From an uncultured Clostridia bacterium (GTDB taxonomy: Bacteria; Bacillota; Clostridia; Christensenellales; DUVY01), in assembly GCA_937895465.1 (NCBI GenBank), contig CALAYY010000017.1, forward strand, positions 1 to 6,072: a stretch of 6,072 bases of DNA. Reading direction: 5' to 3'. Below, piece by piece: positions 1 to 5,091 of this stretch (position 1 is the first letter of the stretch; every line of letters starts with the position of its first letter). The notes beneath the pieces are model-generated. The model did no database searches. It worked only from the letters and a program-made list of their open reading frames with translations, and had not been told where the DNA came from. Position numbers and translations under genes: made by a program.

Positions 1-74
1 AATTAACTTTATTATTATTTTCATTTTAAATACTTAGAATACAAATTGACAAATTATAAAATTATAATTATTCC

Positions 75-101
75 GGAAACCCGCTAAAATAGCGAGTTTC
101 C
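75..101 (-). terminator. Hairpin, possible intrinsic terminator of a minus-strand unit
   Basis: GGAAAC (75-80) pairs with GTTTCC (96-101) and CGCTA (82-86) pairs with TAGCG (90-94), around a 3-nt loop. The one unpaired position on the plus strand (c81/a95) becomes a U-G wobble in a minus-strand transcript, so the stem is continuous only in minus-strand RNA. The hairpin lies 6 nt beyond the TAG stop at 110-108 of the minus-strand reading described separately, where a terminator is expected. The weak point is the tail: GGAATAATTATAATTTT is AU-rich but not a proper U run. Terminator function is inferred; the hairpin itself is clear. Confidence 0.4.
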
Positions 102-107
102 CCAACA

Positions 108-355
108 CTATATATATGCCAGCAAGAATGTATGGACATACAACGCACAAGCTCGATTCCATTCCTGCGCATATCCTGTAAATCCATTTAACCACACCTT
201 AACAGGCATTATGTAATCTATGGTTACTTTTTCACCACGATTCCGTGGACAATGGCTTCAGTAATCAATAAATATGCTGAATCAAGTATATCCGCAATAT
301 TATTTCCGTCAACCTGAACCTGTGCGGTCAATTTTGACCGGAGTTGTTTTAACGA
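108..355 (-). pseudogene. Candidate frameshifted C-terminal gene remnant, family unknown
   Basis: Two minus-strand frames read as one continuous protein if a single base is added near 241-243. The first frame, open from 355 to a stop at 226-224, contains DGNNIADILDSAYLLITEA then IVHG. The second, open from 257 to the TAG at 110-108, contains NRGEKVTIDYIMPVKVW and then a segment ending in HTFLLAYI. One extra A would turn GGAATCGT into GGA-AAT-CGT and join them as ...IVHG-NRGEK.... There is no start codon with a ribosome binding site, and the frame is closed by TAA at 358-356, so at best this is a C-terminal fragment. The pattern IVHGNRGEKVTIDYI loosely recalls the C-terminal strand segment of large serine recombinases, but I do not assign a family. 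It lies antisense to the first part of the 274-477 ORF. The second frame alone has an ATG at 209-207 that would give a 33-residue peptide. Chance openness cannot be excluded. Confidence 0.3.
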
Positions 356-477
356 TTATAGCAAGCGTCTATTCAGGCTCGGCTTATGTTTTCTTTGATG
401 GTTTTGTTACTTATATTCTTATAGGTGTAGGTTTGTTTGCACTAACCGAAATAATCAACAGAAAAAGAAATAAATAA
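274..477 (+). CDS. Small putative membrane protein, 67 aa, function unknown
   Basis: This ORF runs from ATG 274 to a TAA ending at 477 and encodes 67 residues. Two hydrophobic stretches are visible, about residues 19-41 (ILTGVVLTIIASVYSGSAYV and following) and 44-61 (FVTYILIGVGLFALTEII). It ends in a basic tail, NRKRNK, as expected for a membrane protein with a cytoplasmic C-terminus. I recognise no family. The start is doubtful: no Shine-Dalgarno sequence precedes ATG 274, and an in-frame TAA at 262-264 prevents extension. The first 20 or so residues are more polar and overlap a possible minus-strand gene remnant, so the real coding part may begin further in (GTG 322 or TTG 334 are in frame). 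It could also be the surviving C-terminus of a larger protein. It is 86 nt upstream of the phosphoesterase gene on the same strand, but nothing links them functionally. Confidence 0.4.
   Translation: MLNQVYPQYYFRQPEPVRSILTGVVLTIIASVYSGSAYVFFDGFVTYILIGVGLFALTEIINRKRNK
325..340. repeat. 16-bp near-perfect palindrome
   Basis: CGGTCA (325-330) and TGACCG (335-340) are exact inverted copies separated by ATTT. It lies inside the 67-aa ORF, close to the point where the opposing minus-strand reading ends at 355. No U-rich tail follows on either strand, so it is unlikely to be a terminator. It could be an operator-like site, a rearrangement scar or chance. Confidence 0.5.
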
Positions 478-481
478 GCTT

Positions 482-510
482 TTGTAGTAAAATCATAAGA
501 AATTTGTTAT
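482..510 (+). promoter_or_regulatory. Weak candidate promoter for the metallophosphoesterase gene
   Basis: TTGTAG (482-487) and TGTTAT (505-510) are separated by 17 bp, the preferred sigma-A spacing, but match the consensus hexamers at only 3 and 4 positions. A start near 517 would place the 520-540 hairpin at the very 5' end of the transcript. This is the best candidate in the gap, but it is weak. Confidence 0.2.
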
Positions 511-519
511 TATTGTTAT

Positions 520-540
520 GCCGCCTTAAGTTTGGGCGGC
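520..540 (+). other. GC-rich hairpin upstream of the metallophosphoesterase gene
   Basis: GCCGCC (520-525) pairs perfectly with GGCGGC (535-540) around a 9-nt loop, 23 nt before the phosphoesterase start codon. Neither strand carries a T run immediately after the stem, so it is not a standard terminator. Its stem matches that of the hairpin after the gene (1354-1373), and both contain ATGCCGCCT. It could be a 5' stabilising hairpin or a degenerate terminator for the small ORF. Confidence 0.5.
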
Positions 541-563
541 TAAAATAGGTTTTAGGTTTTATA

Positions 564-1349
564 ATGAAAAATAACTTTACATCAAAAAAACCCAAAATAA
601 CGCACGTTACCTTTGAACATACTGTAATTGCGCAAGAATTTGACGGTTTTAAGATTTTGCATTTATCTGATTTGCATAATAAAGAATTTGGGCATGAACA
701 GTCTAACTTACTTGAAATTACTAAGGAGCTTGAACCTGATGTGATCTTGGTTACAGGTGATATTATAGACCGCCGTAATATTGATATAGATAAAGCCTTA
801 CAGTATTTTGACAAGGCTGTCAAGATTGCACCTGTTTACTTTACAAGCGGCAACCACGAATACCGTTTTGGAGGATATCTAAAGCTAAAAGAAAAGCTGA
901 TTGAAATTGGTGTTAATGTGCTTGATAATAAAATAAATGAGATTAATAAAAATAATCAGATAATAAGTATAATCGGGTTAGACGATATTAATTTTTTTAA
1001 TGATACAGAAGAATTTGAAAACACGGTACAAAATCTTACTCAAAATGCGGATGGGTTTAAGATATTAATGTCACATAAGCCGCATGCGGTTAATATTTAC
1101 AAAGACAGCGAAGCACATCTGGTCTTAAGCGGGCATGCACACGGCGGGCAGATAAGACTGCCTATAATCGGAGGCTTATATGCACCCGGTCAAGGCATAT
1201 TTCCCCGCTACACTTCAGGACTATATAATATCGGCAACGGAGTTAGCCTTATAGTCAATAGGGGACTGGGCGACAGCGTGTTTCCATGGCGTATCAATAA
1301 TCCGCCCCAAGTCATATTGATAACACTAAAAGCTCAAAAGAAAGAATAA
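564..1349 (+). CDS. Calcineurin-like metallophosphoesterase (YkuE/LpxG-like)
   Basis: This 261-residue protein carries the full set of binuclear-metal phosphoesterase motifs in order: D-x-H in LSDLH (D36, H38), GDIID (G65-D69, with D66 as the shared metal ligand), GNHE (G96-E99, catalytic N97 and H98), SHKPH (H171) and GHAHGGQ (H191, H193). The GHAHGGQ-x-RLP ending is typical of the YkuE-like branch of the calcineurin superfamily, whose members cleave phosphomonoesters or diesters, in some cases in envelope lipid metabolism. The substrate here cannot be told from sequence. Unlike many YkuE relatives it shows no N-terminal membrane anchor or Tat signal: residues 1-30 are polar, with a strand-like ITHVTFEHTVIA segment. 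It is therefore probably cytoplasmic or peripheral. ATG 564 is the only sensible start, with a weak AGG about 7 nt upstream. It converges on leuS, and its TAA at 1347-1349 abuts the shared hairpin. Confidence 0.93.
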   Translation: MKNNFTSKKPKITHVTFEHTVIAQEFDGFKILHLSDLHNKEFGHEQSNLLEITKELEPDVILVTGDIIDRRNIDIDKALQYFDKAVKIAPVYFTSGNHEYRFGGYLKLKEKLIEIGVNVLDNKINEINKNNQIISIIGLDDINFFNDTEEFENTVQNLTQNADGFKILMSHKPHAVNIYKDSEAHLVLSGHAHGGQIRLPIIGGLYAPGQGIFPRYTSGLYNIGNGVSLIVNRGLGDSVFPWRINNPPQVILITLKAQKKE

Positions 1350-1373
1350 AAAAAGGCGGCAAATATGCCGCCT
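1348..1373 (-). terminator. Intrinsic terminator of leuS, possibly bidirectional
   Basis: AGGCGGCA (1354-1361) pairs perfectly with TGCCGCCT (1366-1373) around an AATA loop. On the minus strand the stem is followed by seven T (1354-1348, the first shared with the stem), a strong terminator 9 nt after the leuS stop. On the plus strand the following AAATACTTTTTA is a poorer tail, so termination of the convergent phosphoesterase transcript is likely but less efficient. Confidence 0.87.
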
Positions 1374-1382
1374 AAATACTTT

Positions 1383-3809
1383 TTATATTACAATATTTAC
1401 AATACGTTTAGGGATAACTATTACCTTTTTTGGAGTTTTGTTTTCTAATTGCTTAGCAATATAGGCGTCATCAAACACTATTTTTTTAATTTCTTCTTCT
1501 GAAGCCGAAGCCGAAACCATAACCTTACCTCTAACTTTTCCGTTAATCTGAACAGCAAGCTCTACCTCATCTCTAACAAGCTTTTTGAGATCAAATTCTG
1601 GATAATGCTGTGAGAAAATTGACGGAATATTGCCCATTCTTTCAAACCACTCTTCACATAAGTGAGGAGCAAACGGCGCAAGCAGTTTTATAAGTGTTAA
1701 GAGTACGTTTTTCAAAAATCCTTTATCGGGGTTTTCTAGTGCATCATATTTGTAAACAGCATTGACAAGCTCCATAATTCTTGCCATTGCGGTATTAAAA
1801 GCAAAACTTTCAAGGTCGTCTCTTACTTCTTTTATGCTATTGTTTAATACAAAATCCACTTCCTTTTCATCTGTCCCATATCTAGAAGGCGTATCAGACA
1901 CATCCTGATATTTTTCAATAATGCGGTCAACTCTTTCAGAAAAACGCACCATTGCTTTCATACCCTCATCACTCCAAGGGCCTCCGTCTATATAATTAAA
2001 TCCAAAGCACAAATAAAGTCTCAATATATCCGAGCCGTATTCCTTGATATAATCGTCAGGGTTAATTGTGTTGCCGCGGCTTTTGGACATCTTATAGCCG
2101 TCAGGACCTAAGATGATGCCCTGATGCACAAGAGATAAAAACGGCTCATCAAAACTAAGATAACCCATATCTCTCAATGCCTTTACTATAAACCTAGAAT
2201 ACAAAAGATGCCCAACAGCATGCTCTGCTCCGCCTACATATTTGTCCACAGGCATAATCTTGTCTGTATATTCTTTGTTAAAAGCTTCTTTATCGTTATG
2301 AGCATTGGGATATCTTAAAAAATACCAAGCAGAGCAAATAAATGTATCCAAGGTATCGGGGTCTCTTCTGGCGTCCTCGCCGCAAACAGGGCATTTTACA
2401 TTGATATAGCCTTCATGCTTTTTTAAGGGGGATTGTCCGTCAGGAGTAAAGTTTACATCGTAAGGCAATTCTACAGGCAGCTGCTCTTCTGGAACAGGTA
2501 CATTGCCGCATTTTGGACAATGTATAATAGGAATAGGACAGCCCCAAAATCTCTGTCTGCTTACTGACCAGTCTCTAAGGCGGTAGTTTATTTTTTGTTC
2601 GCCCTTAGAAGTTTTGGCAAGATGCTCGATAACCTTAATTTTGCCTTGTTCGCTCGTTAATCCGTCAAACTCTCCGCTATTAGTCATTATTCCATAATCA
2701 GTAAAGGGGAGTTCGTCAGGCGATCCATCCGCACTTTTGATTACTCTTGTTATGGGTAAGTTATGCTTTTTTGCAAAAATAAAATCTCTTTCGTCATGCG
2801 CAGGCACACCCATAACAGCACCTGTTCCATAAGTATACAAAACATAATCGGCAATAAAGATAGGCACTTTTTTATTGTCCAGCGGGCTTAATGCGAAAGC
2901 TCCTGTAAATACACCTGTCTTTTCCTTGGCTGTAGATAATCTGTCAATTTCACTTGTTTTAGCAGTCTGATTTTGATAATCTTGAACAGCTTGTTTTTGT
3001 TCTTTTGTTGTTATTATTTCAACCAAAGGATGCTCAGGGGCTAGCACAACAAAGCTTATTCCCGGCAGGGTGTCTGCTCTTGTTGTAAACACTCTAAAAC
3101 TTTGCCCGCTTTCAACATCAAACTTAATTTCTCCACCTATACTTTTTCCTATCCAATTGGTCTGCATCATTTTGGTTTTTTCAGGCCAATCAAGCTTTTC
3201 TAGACCGCTCAAGAGTTCTTCTGCATAATCAGTTATCTTAAAAAACCATTGAGTCATATTGCGTTTTTCCACAATAGAATGGCATCTTTCACATTCGCCG
3301 TTTACCACTTGTTCATTAGCTATAACAGTATTGCAAGAAGGACACCAATTGACGGGGGAGTCTTTTTGATAGGCAAGCCCATGTTTATATAGCTGCAAAA
3401 ACAGCCATTGACTCCAACGGTAATATGAAGGGTCAGAAGTAATAACCTCTGCTGACCAGTCAATCATAAGACCCATTTCTTTTATCTGACGTTCCATTGT
3501 GGCTATATTTTTGTATGTGCTGTCTTTTGGATGAATACCTGTTTTTATTGCATAGTTTTCTGCAGGCAGTCCAAATGAATCAAAACCCATAGGCTGAAAA
3601 ACTTCCATGCCTTGCATTTTTTTAAATCTAGCAAAAATGTCAGAAAGCCCAAAATTCCACCAATGCCCCAGATGTAAATTAGCACCTGAAGGATAAGAAA
3701 ACATTTCCATCATATAAAATTTTTTATCAATGTTTTTAGGATCAAATTTGTGAAGCTCTTTGTCTTCCCAAAACTTCTGCCATTTTTTTTCTATTGTAGC
3801 ATAGTTCAT
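1383..3809 (-). CDS. leuS: Leucyl-tRNA synthetase (bacterial class Ia)
   Basis: This 808-residue enzyme charges tRNA-Leu with leucine in the cytoplasm using ATP. It is complete and of usual bacterial length. The class I signatures are HLGH (residues 46-49, after YPSG) and KMSKS (573-577). C156/C159 with C173/C176 form one zinc knuckle and C431/C434 with C473/C476 a second. The CP1 editing domain, which hydrolyses misacylated tRNA, shows the threonine-rich segment TTRADT (242-247) and GTGAVMGVPAHDERD ending at D342, the likely equivalent of the conserved editing aspartate. The usual TTRPDT has Ala for Pro here, and FICSAWYFLRY (490-500) replaces the commoner DSSWYF form; both look like lineage variants, not damage. 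The anticodon-binding helices lie at about 630-750, and the C-terminal domain has VQINGKVRGKV and ends in VNIVI. ATG 3809 is supported by AAGGAG six nt upstream. It has its own promoter and terminator, so it is probably monocistronic. Confidence 0.98.
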   Translation of the reverse strand: MNYATIEKKWQKFWEDKELHKFDPKNIDKKFYMMEMFSYPSGANLHLGHWWNFGLSDIFARFKKMQGMEVFQPMGFDSFGLPAENYAIKTGIHPKDSTYKNIATMERQIKEMGLMIDWSAEVITSDPSYYRWSQWLFLQLYKHGLAYQKDSPVNWCPSCNTVIANEQVVNGECERCHSIVEKRNMTQWFFKITDYAEELLSGLEKLDWPEKTKMMQTNWIGKSIGGEIKFDVESGQSFRVFTTRADTLPGISFVVLAPEHPLVEIITTKEQKQAVQDYQNQTAKTSEIDRLSTAKEKTGVFTGAFALSPLDNKKVPIFIADYVLYTYGTGAVMGVPAHDERDFIFAKKHNLPITRVIKSADGSPDELPFTDYGIMTNSGEFDGLTSEQGKIKVIEHLAKTSKGEQKINYRLRDWSVSRQRFWGCPIPIIHCPKCGNVPVPEEQLPVELPYDVNFTPDGQSPLKKHEGYINVKCPVCGEDARRDPDTLDTFICSAWYFLRYPNAHNDKEAFNKEYTDKIMPVDKYVGGAEHAVGHLLYSRFIVKALRDMGYLSFDEPFLSLVHQGIILGPDGYKMSKSRGNTINPDDYIKEYGSDILRLYLCFGFNYIDGGPWSDEGMKAMVRFSERVDRIIEKYQDVSDTPSRYGTDEKEVDFVLNNSIKEVRDDLESFAFNTAMARIMELVNAVYKYDALENPDKGFLKNVLLTLIKLLAPFAPHLCEEWFERMGNIPSIFSQHYPEFDLKKLVRDEVELAVQINGKVRGKVMVSASASEEEIKKIVFDDAYIAKQLENKTPKKVIVIPKRIVNIVI

Positions 3810-3822
3810 AAGGCTCTCCTTA
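3809..3822 (-). promoter_or_regulatory. leuS ribosome binding site inside a small hairpin
   Basis: AAGGAG (3821-3816) sits six nt before the leuS ATG and fixes the start. TAAGG (3822-3818) can pair with CCTTA (3813-3809) around an AGAG loop, so the Shine-Dalgarno bases and the A of the start codon lie in a 5-bp stem. The pairing is visible; any effect on initiation is inference, and the stem is weak. Confidence 0.55.
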
Positions 3823-3828
3823 GCGTAT

Positions 3829-3899
3829 AAAAAATTGACAACAACTTAGTGCTGTTAACCTTTCAATAATACAATAATCCAAAGTATATGTCAATTTTT
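3829..3899. repeat. 11-bp inverted repeat bracketing the leuS promoter
   Basis: AAAAATTGACA (3830-3840) and TGTCAATTTTT (3889-3899) are exact inverted copies 48 bp apart. The right arm contains the leuS -35 hexamer, and the left arm lies in the untranslated leader. AT-rich composition makes part of the match easy by chance, but the shared TTGACA core is not low-complexity. Confidence 0.5.
3866..3894 (-). promoter_or_regulatory. Sigma-A-type promoter of leuS
   Basis: On the minus strand TTGACA (3894-3889, perfect -35) and TATTAT (3871-3866, 5 of 6 match to TATAAT) are separated by exactly 17 bp. Initiation would fall near 3859, giving a leader of about 50 nt. That is too short for a tRNA-sensing T-box, which commonly controls aminoacyl-tRNA synthetase genes in Firmicutes. 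The promoter begins about 50 bp beyond the rplL terminator, making leuS a separate transcription unit. Confidence 0.85.
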
Positions 3900-3944
3900 A
3901 ATAAATTGCTAGGGCCTTTTTGCTAACGAAAAGAAATCAGCACA

Positions 3945-3980
3945 TAACAAAAAACTCCCTAGGTACACCTAGAGAGTTTT
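3945..3980 (-). terminator. Intrinsic terminator of the rplKAJL operon
   Basis: Arms 3951-3964 and 3967-3980 form a 14-bp stem with a nominal 2-nt loop, so the last pairs probably open. The one plus-strand mismatch becomes a U-G wobble in minus-strand RNA, which shows which strand is transcribed. The minus-strand 3' arm ends in a run of six T followed by GTT. It lies 22 nt after the rplL stop and separates the operon from leuS. Confidence 0.9.
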
Positions 3981-4002
3981 AAAAATGCAATCAAAATTAT
4001 GA

Positions 4003-4377
4003 TTATTTCAATTCAACAGTTGCGCCTGCATCCTTAAACTTTTTAACCATTTCTTCAGCAGCTTCTTTGGCAACAGCTTCTTTGATAACGCTGGGAGCTT
4101 TGTCAACCAAAGCCTTTGCTTCTGCAAGACCAAGGCTTGTGATTTCACGAACAACCTTGATAACTGCAATCTTGTTTGCACCGACTTCTTTCAATTCTAC
4201 ATTGAATTCTGTCTTTTCTTCAGCAACAGGAGCAGCAGCACCTGCACCAGCAGCGGGAGCTGCAGCAAAAGCAGCGGCTGATACGCCGAATTCTGTTTCT
4301 AACATTTTTACAAGCTCATTGAGCTCAACTACGGTCAATTCTTTTACTGAATCAACAATTTTATTCAAATCTGCCAT
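4003..4377 (-). CDS. rplL: 50S ribosomal protein L7/L12
   Basis: L7/L12 is the multi-copy protein of the flexible ribosomal stalk. Its dimers attach to L10 and recruit and activate the translation GTPases EF-Tu, EF-G and IF2. The 124 residues are a normal length. The N-terminal dimerisation region (1-32, LNKIVDSVKELTVVELNELV) is followed by an Ala/Gly/Pro hinge (34-52) and the globular C-terminal domain (54-124). That domain shows the conserved KIAVIKVVREITSLGLAEAK and LVDKAP segments that contact elongation factors. It follows rplJ by 27 nt and ends 22 nt before the operon terminator. The AGGAG upstream is unusually distant (12 nt), yet ATG with MADLNK is the expected family start. In most bacteria rpoB comes next; here the operon stops. 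Confidence 0.98.
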   Translation of the reverse strand: MADLNKIVDSVKELTVVELNELVKMLETEFGVSAAAFAAAPAAGAGAAAPVAEEKTEFNVELKEVGANKIAVIKVVREITSLGLAEAKALVDKAPSVIKEAVAKEAAEEMVKKFKDAGATVELK

Positions 4378-4389
4378 AATAATCTTTTT

Positions 4390-4394
4390 CTCCT
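4390..4394 (-). promoter_or_regulatory. rplL ribosome binding site with long spacing
   Basis: AGGAG (4394-4390) is the only purine-rich match to 16S rRNA upstream of rplL, but 12 nt separate it from ATG 4377, against the usual 5-9. No alternative ATG, GTG or TTG lies in frame between them; only ATT codons do. The start is kept because MADLNK matches the family N-terminus. Confidence 0.7.
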
Positions 4395-4404
4395 AATTTT
4401 TATA

Positions 4405-4896
4405 TTATGCTTTTTGCTTTGCAGCCTGGTCAAGCACAACAGCCAGTTTTCGTACGGGCGCAGTTAATACGCCAAGCAAGTTTGCGATAAGTTGTTCTCT
4501 TGCTGGGATATAGGACAATGCTTTGACTTCATCAGAAGACATAGCTTTACCGTCCATATAGCCGCCTTTAATTTGGGTTAGTTTAAATTTCTCAGAACTT
4601 TCACGAGCAATCCTTGCAGCCGAAACTTCGTCATTGTTAGAAAAAGCTACGGCGGTAGGACCTTCAAATACATTGTCAAAGCCCTTAACACCCAATTCTT
4701 CAAAGGCACGAGAAACTATTTTGTTTTTGATAACCTTGTAGATTATCCCATTTTTGCTAAAGTTGCGACGCATTTCTGTATCCTGAGCAACATTAATGCC
4801 CTTATAGTCAACAACAACTACGGACTTAGAATTGTTAATCAATTCTTTTACTTCAGCAACTTTGGCTTTTTTTGCCTCTAAATTAGCGTTAGCCAT
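4405..4896 (-). CDS. rplJ: 50S ribosomal protein L10
   Basis: L10 anchors the L7/L12 dimers and sits with L11 on the GTPase-associated region of 23S rRNA. The 163 residues are close to the family length. Family features include SVVVVDYKGI (25-34), the basic YKVIKNKI (53-60), FEGPTAVAF (78-86), the KGGYMDG segment (110-116) and the terminal helix APVRKLAVVLDQAA, which carries the L12 dimers. The short C-terminal helix suggests two dimer sites (four L12 copies); that is inference. The start at 4896 has a strong AGGAGG (4907-4902) five nt upstream. In B. subtilis and E. coli the L10(L12)4 complex represses its own genes by binding the rplJ leader; the matching leader lies directly upstream here. 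Confidence 0.98.
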   Translation of the reverse strand: MANANLEAKKAKVAEVKELINNSKSVVVVDYKGINVAQDTEMRRNFSKNGIIYKVIKNKIVSRAFEELGVKGFDNVFEGPTAVAFSNNDEVSAARIARESSEKFKLTQIKGGYMDGKAMSSDEVKALSYIPAREQLIANLLGVLTAPVRKLAVVLDQAAKQKA

Positions 4897-4910
4897 TTTT
4901 ACCTCCTGTT

Positions 4911-4956
4911 TTATTTATATAAAAACAGCTCTTGACGCCAAAAGCGAAAGAGCTGT
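4911..4956 (-). terminator. Intrinsic attenuator in the rplJ leader
   Basis: On the minus strand ACAGCTCTT (4956-4948) pairs perfectly with AAGAGCTGT (4933-4925), with an inner CGC/GCG helix around TTTTG. A run of five T and then an AT-rich stretch (4925-4911) follow at once. This is a strong terminator placed only a few nt before the rplJ ribosome binding site, so it can cut rplJL transcription short independently of rplKA. Confidence 0.9.
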
Positions 4957-4998
4957 AATTGAGGTCTATCTCAATAATACAAAAGCTTTATCGCCCTC
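4940..4998 (-). promoter_or_regulatory. Candidate antiterminator pairing in the rplJ leader
   Basis: GAGGGCGATAAAG (4998-4986) can pair with CTTTCGCTTTT (4950-4940): AAAG with CTTT, GCG with CGC, then four A-U or G-U pairs, with a 2-nt bulge. The second strand is part of the attenuator stem and the first overlaps the L10-binding element. The two folds are therefore mutually exclusive, as an L10-controlled switch requires. A separate hairpin, ATTGAG/CTCAAT (4975-4958), lies between the strands and would bring them together. The pairing is read by eye; no energies were computed. Confidence 0.5.
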
Positions 4999-5045
4999 GG
5001 CAAGCTCCACAAAAGATTTAAGAAAATTCACTTGCTGTCTTTAGG
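4985..5045 (-). promoter_or_regulatory. L10 leader RNA (L10(L12)4-binding site)
   Basis: This is the autoregulatory leader found before rplJ in many bacteria. The minus strand has CCTAAAGACAGCAAGTG (5045-5029) and then GCTTGCCGAGGGC (5005-4993), matching the familiar AGACAGCAGG...CCUGCCGAGG halves of the element. The closing helix is preserved by compensation: GCAAG (5036-5032) pairs with CTTGC (5004-5000) in place of the commoner CAGG/CCUG. Placement between rplA and rplJ, followed by the attenuator, matches the B. subtilis arrangement in which bound L10(L12)4 favours termination. Confidence 0.88.
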
Positions 5046-5061
5046 ATATTTTCAAGCTGTT

Positions 5062-5091
5062 ATTATATTTTTTAGTTCATTTTGTAGTTAA
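5062..5091 (-). promoter_or_regulatory. Probable internal promoter for rplJL
   Basis: A perfect TATAAT (5067-5062) lies just past the rplA stop codon. TTAACT (5091-5086), 4 of 6 to the -35 consensus, is 18 bp upstream inside the end of rplA. Transcription would start near 5055, about 10 nt before the L10 leader element. This would let rplJL be transcribed apart from rplKA. The -10 is good, the -35 ordinary. Confidence 0.5.

Noticed and set aside
46..74. TTGACA at 46-51 as the -35 of a plus-strand promoter
   Set aside because: At 17 bp spacing the -10 would be TATTCC, a poor match, and the good TATAAT at 63-68 is only 11 bp away. The 75-101 hairpin would follow immediately, with no credible gene directly downstream.
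36..198. A third minus-strand frame starting at a GTG, about 53 hydrophobic codons, running through the 75-101 hairpin
   Set aside because: It has no ribosome binding site, reads through a clear hairpin into AT-rich sequence, and shows no family features. It is most likely chance.
252..314. Plus-strand mini-ORF beginning MASVINKYAES (ATG 252)
   Set aside because: It is only 20 codons long, has no ribosome binding site, and lies antisense to the candidate minus-strand remnant, which explains its openness better.
520..540. GCCGCC/GGCGGC hairpin as an intrinsic terminator of the small ORF
   Set aside because: The stem is followed by TAAAATAGG and not by a T run, so it is kept only as a hairpin of unknown role.
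3835..3863. TTGACA at 3835-3840 as a divergent plus-strand promoter opposite leuS
   Set aside because: The position 17 bp downstream is ACCTTT, not a -10, and the plus strand leads only into the 3' end of rplL.
4067..4396. Long open plus-strand frame opposite rplL
   Set aside because: It is the antisense shadow of an alanine-rich ribosomal protein gene. The other long opposite-strand frames across rplJ, rplA and the phosphoesterase are explained the same way.
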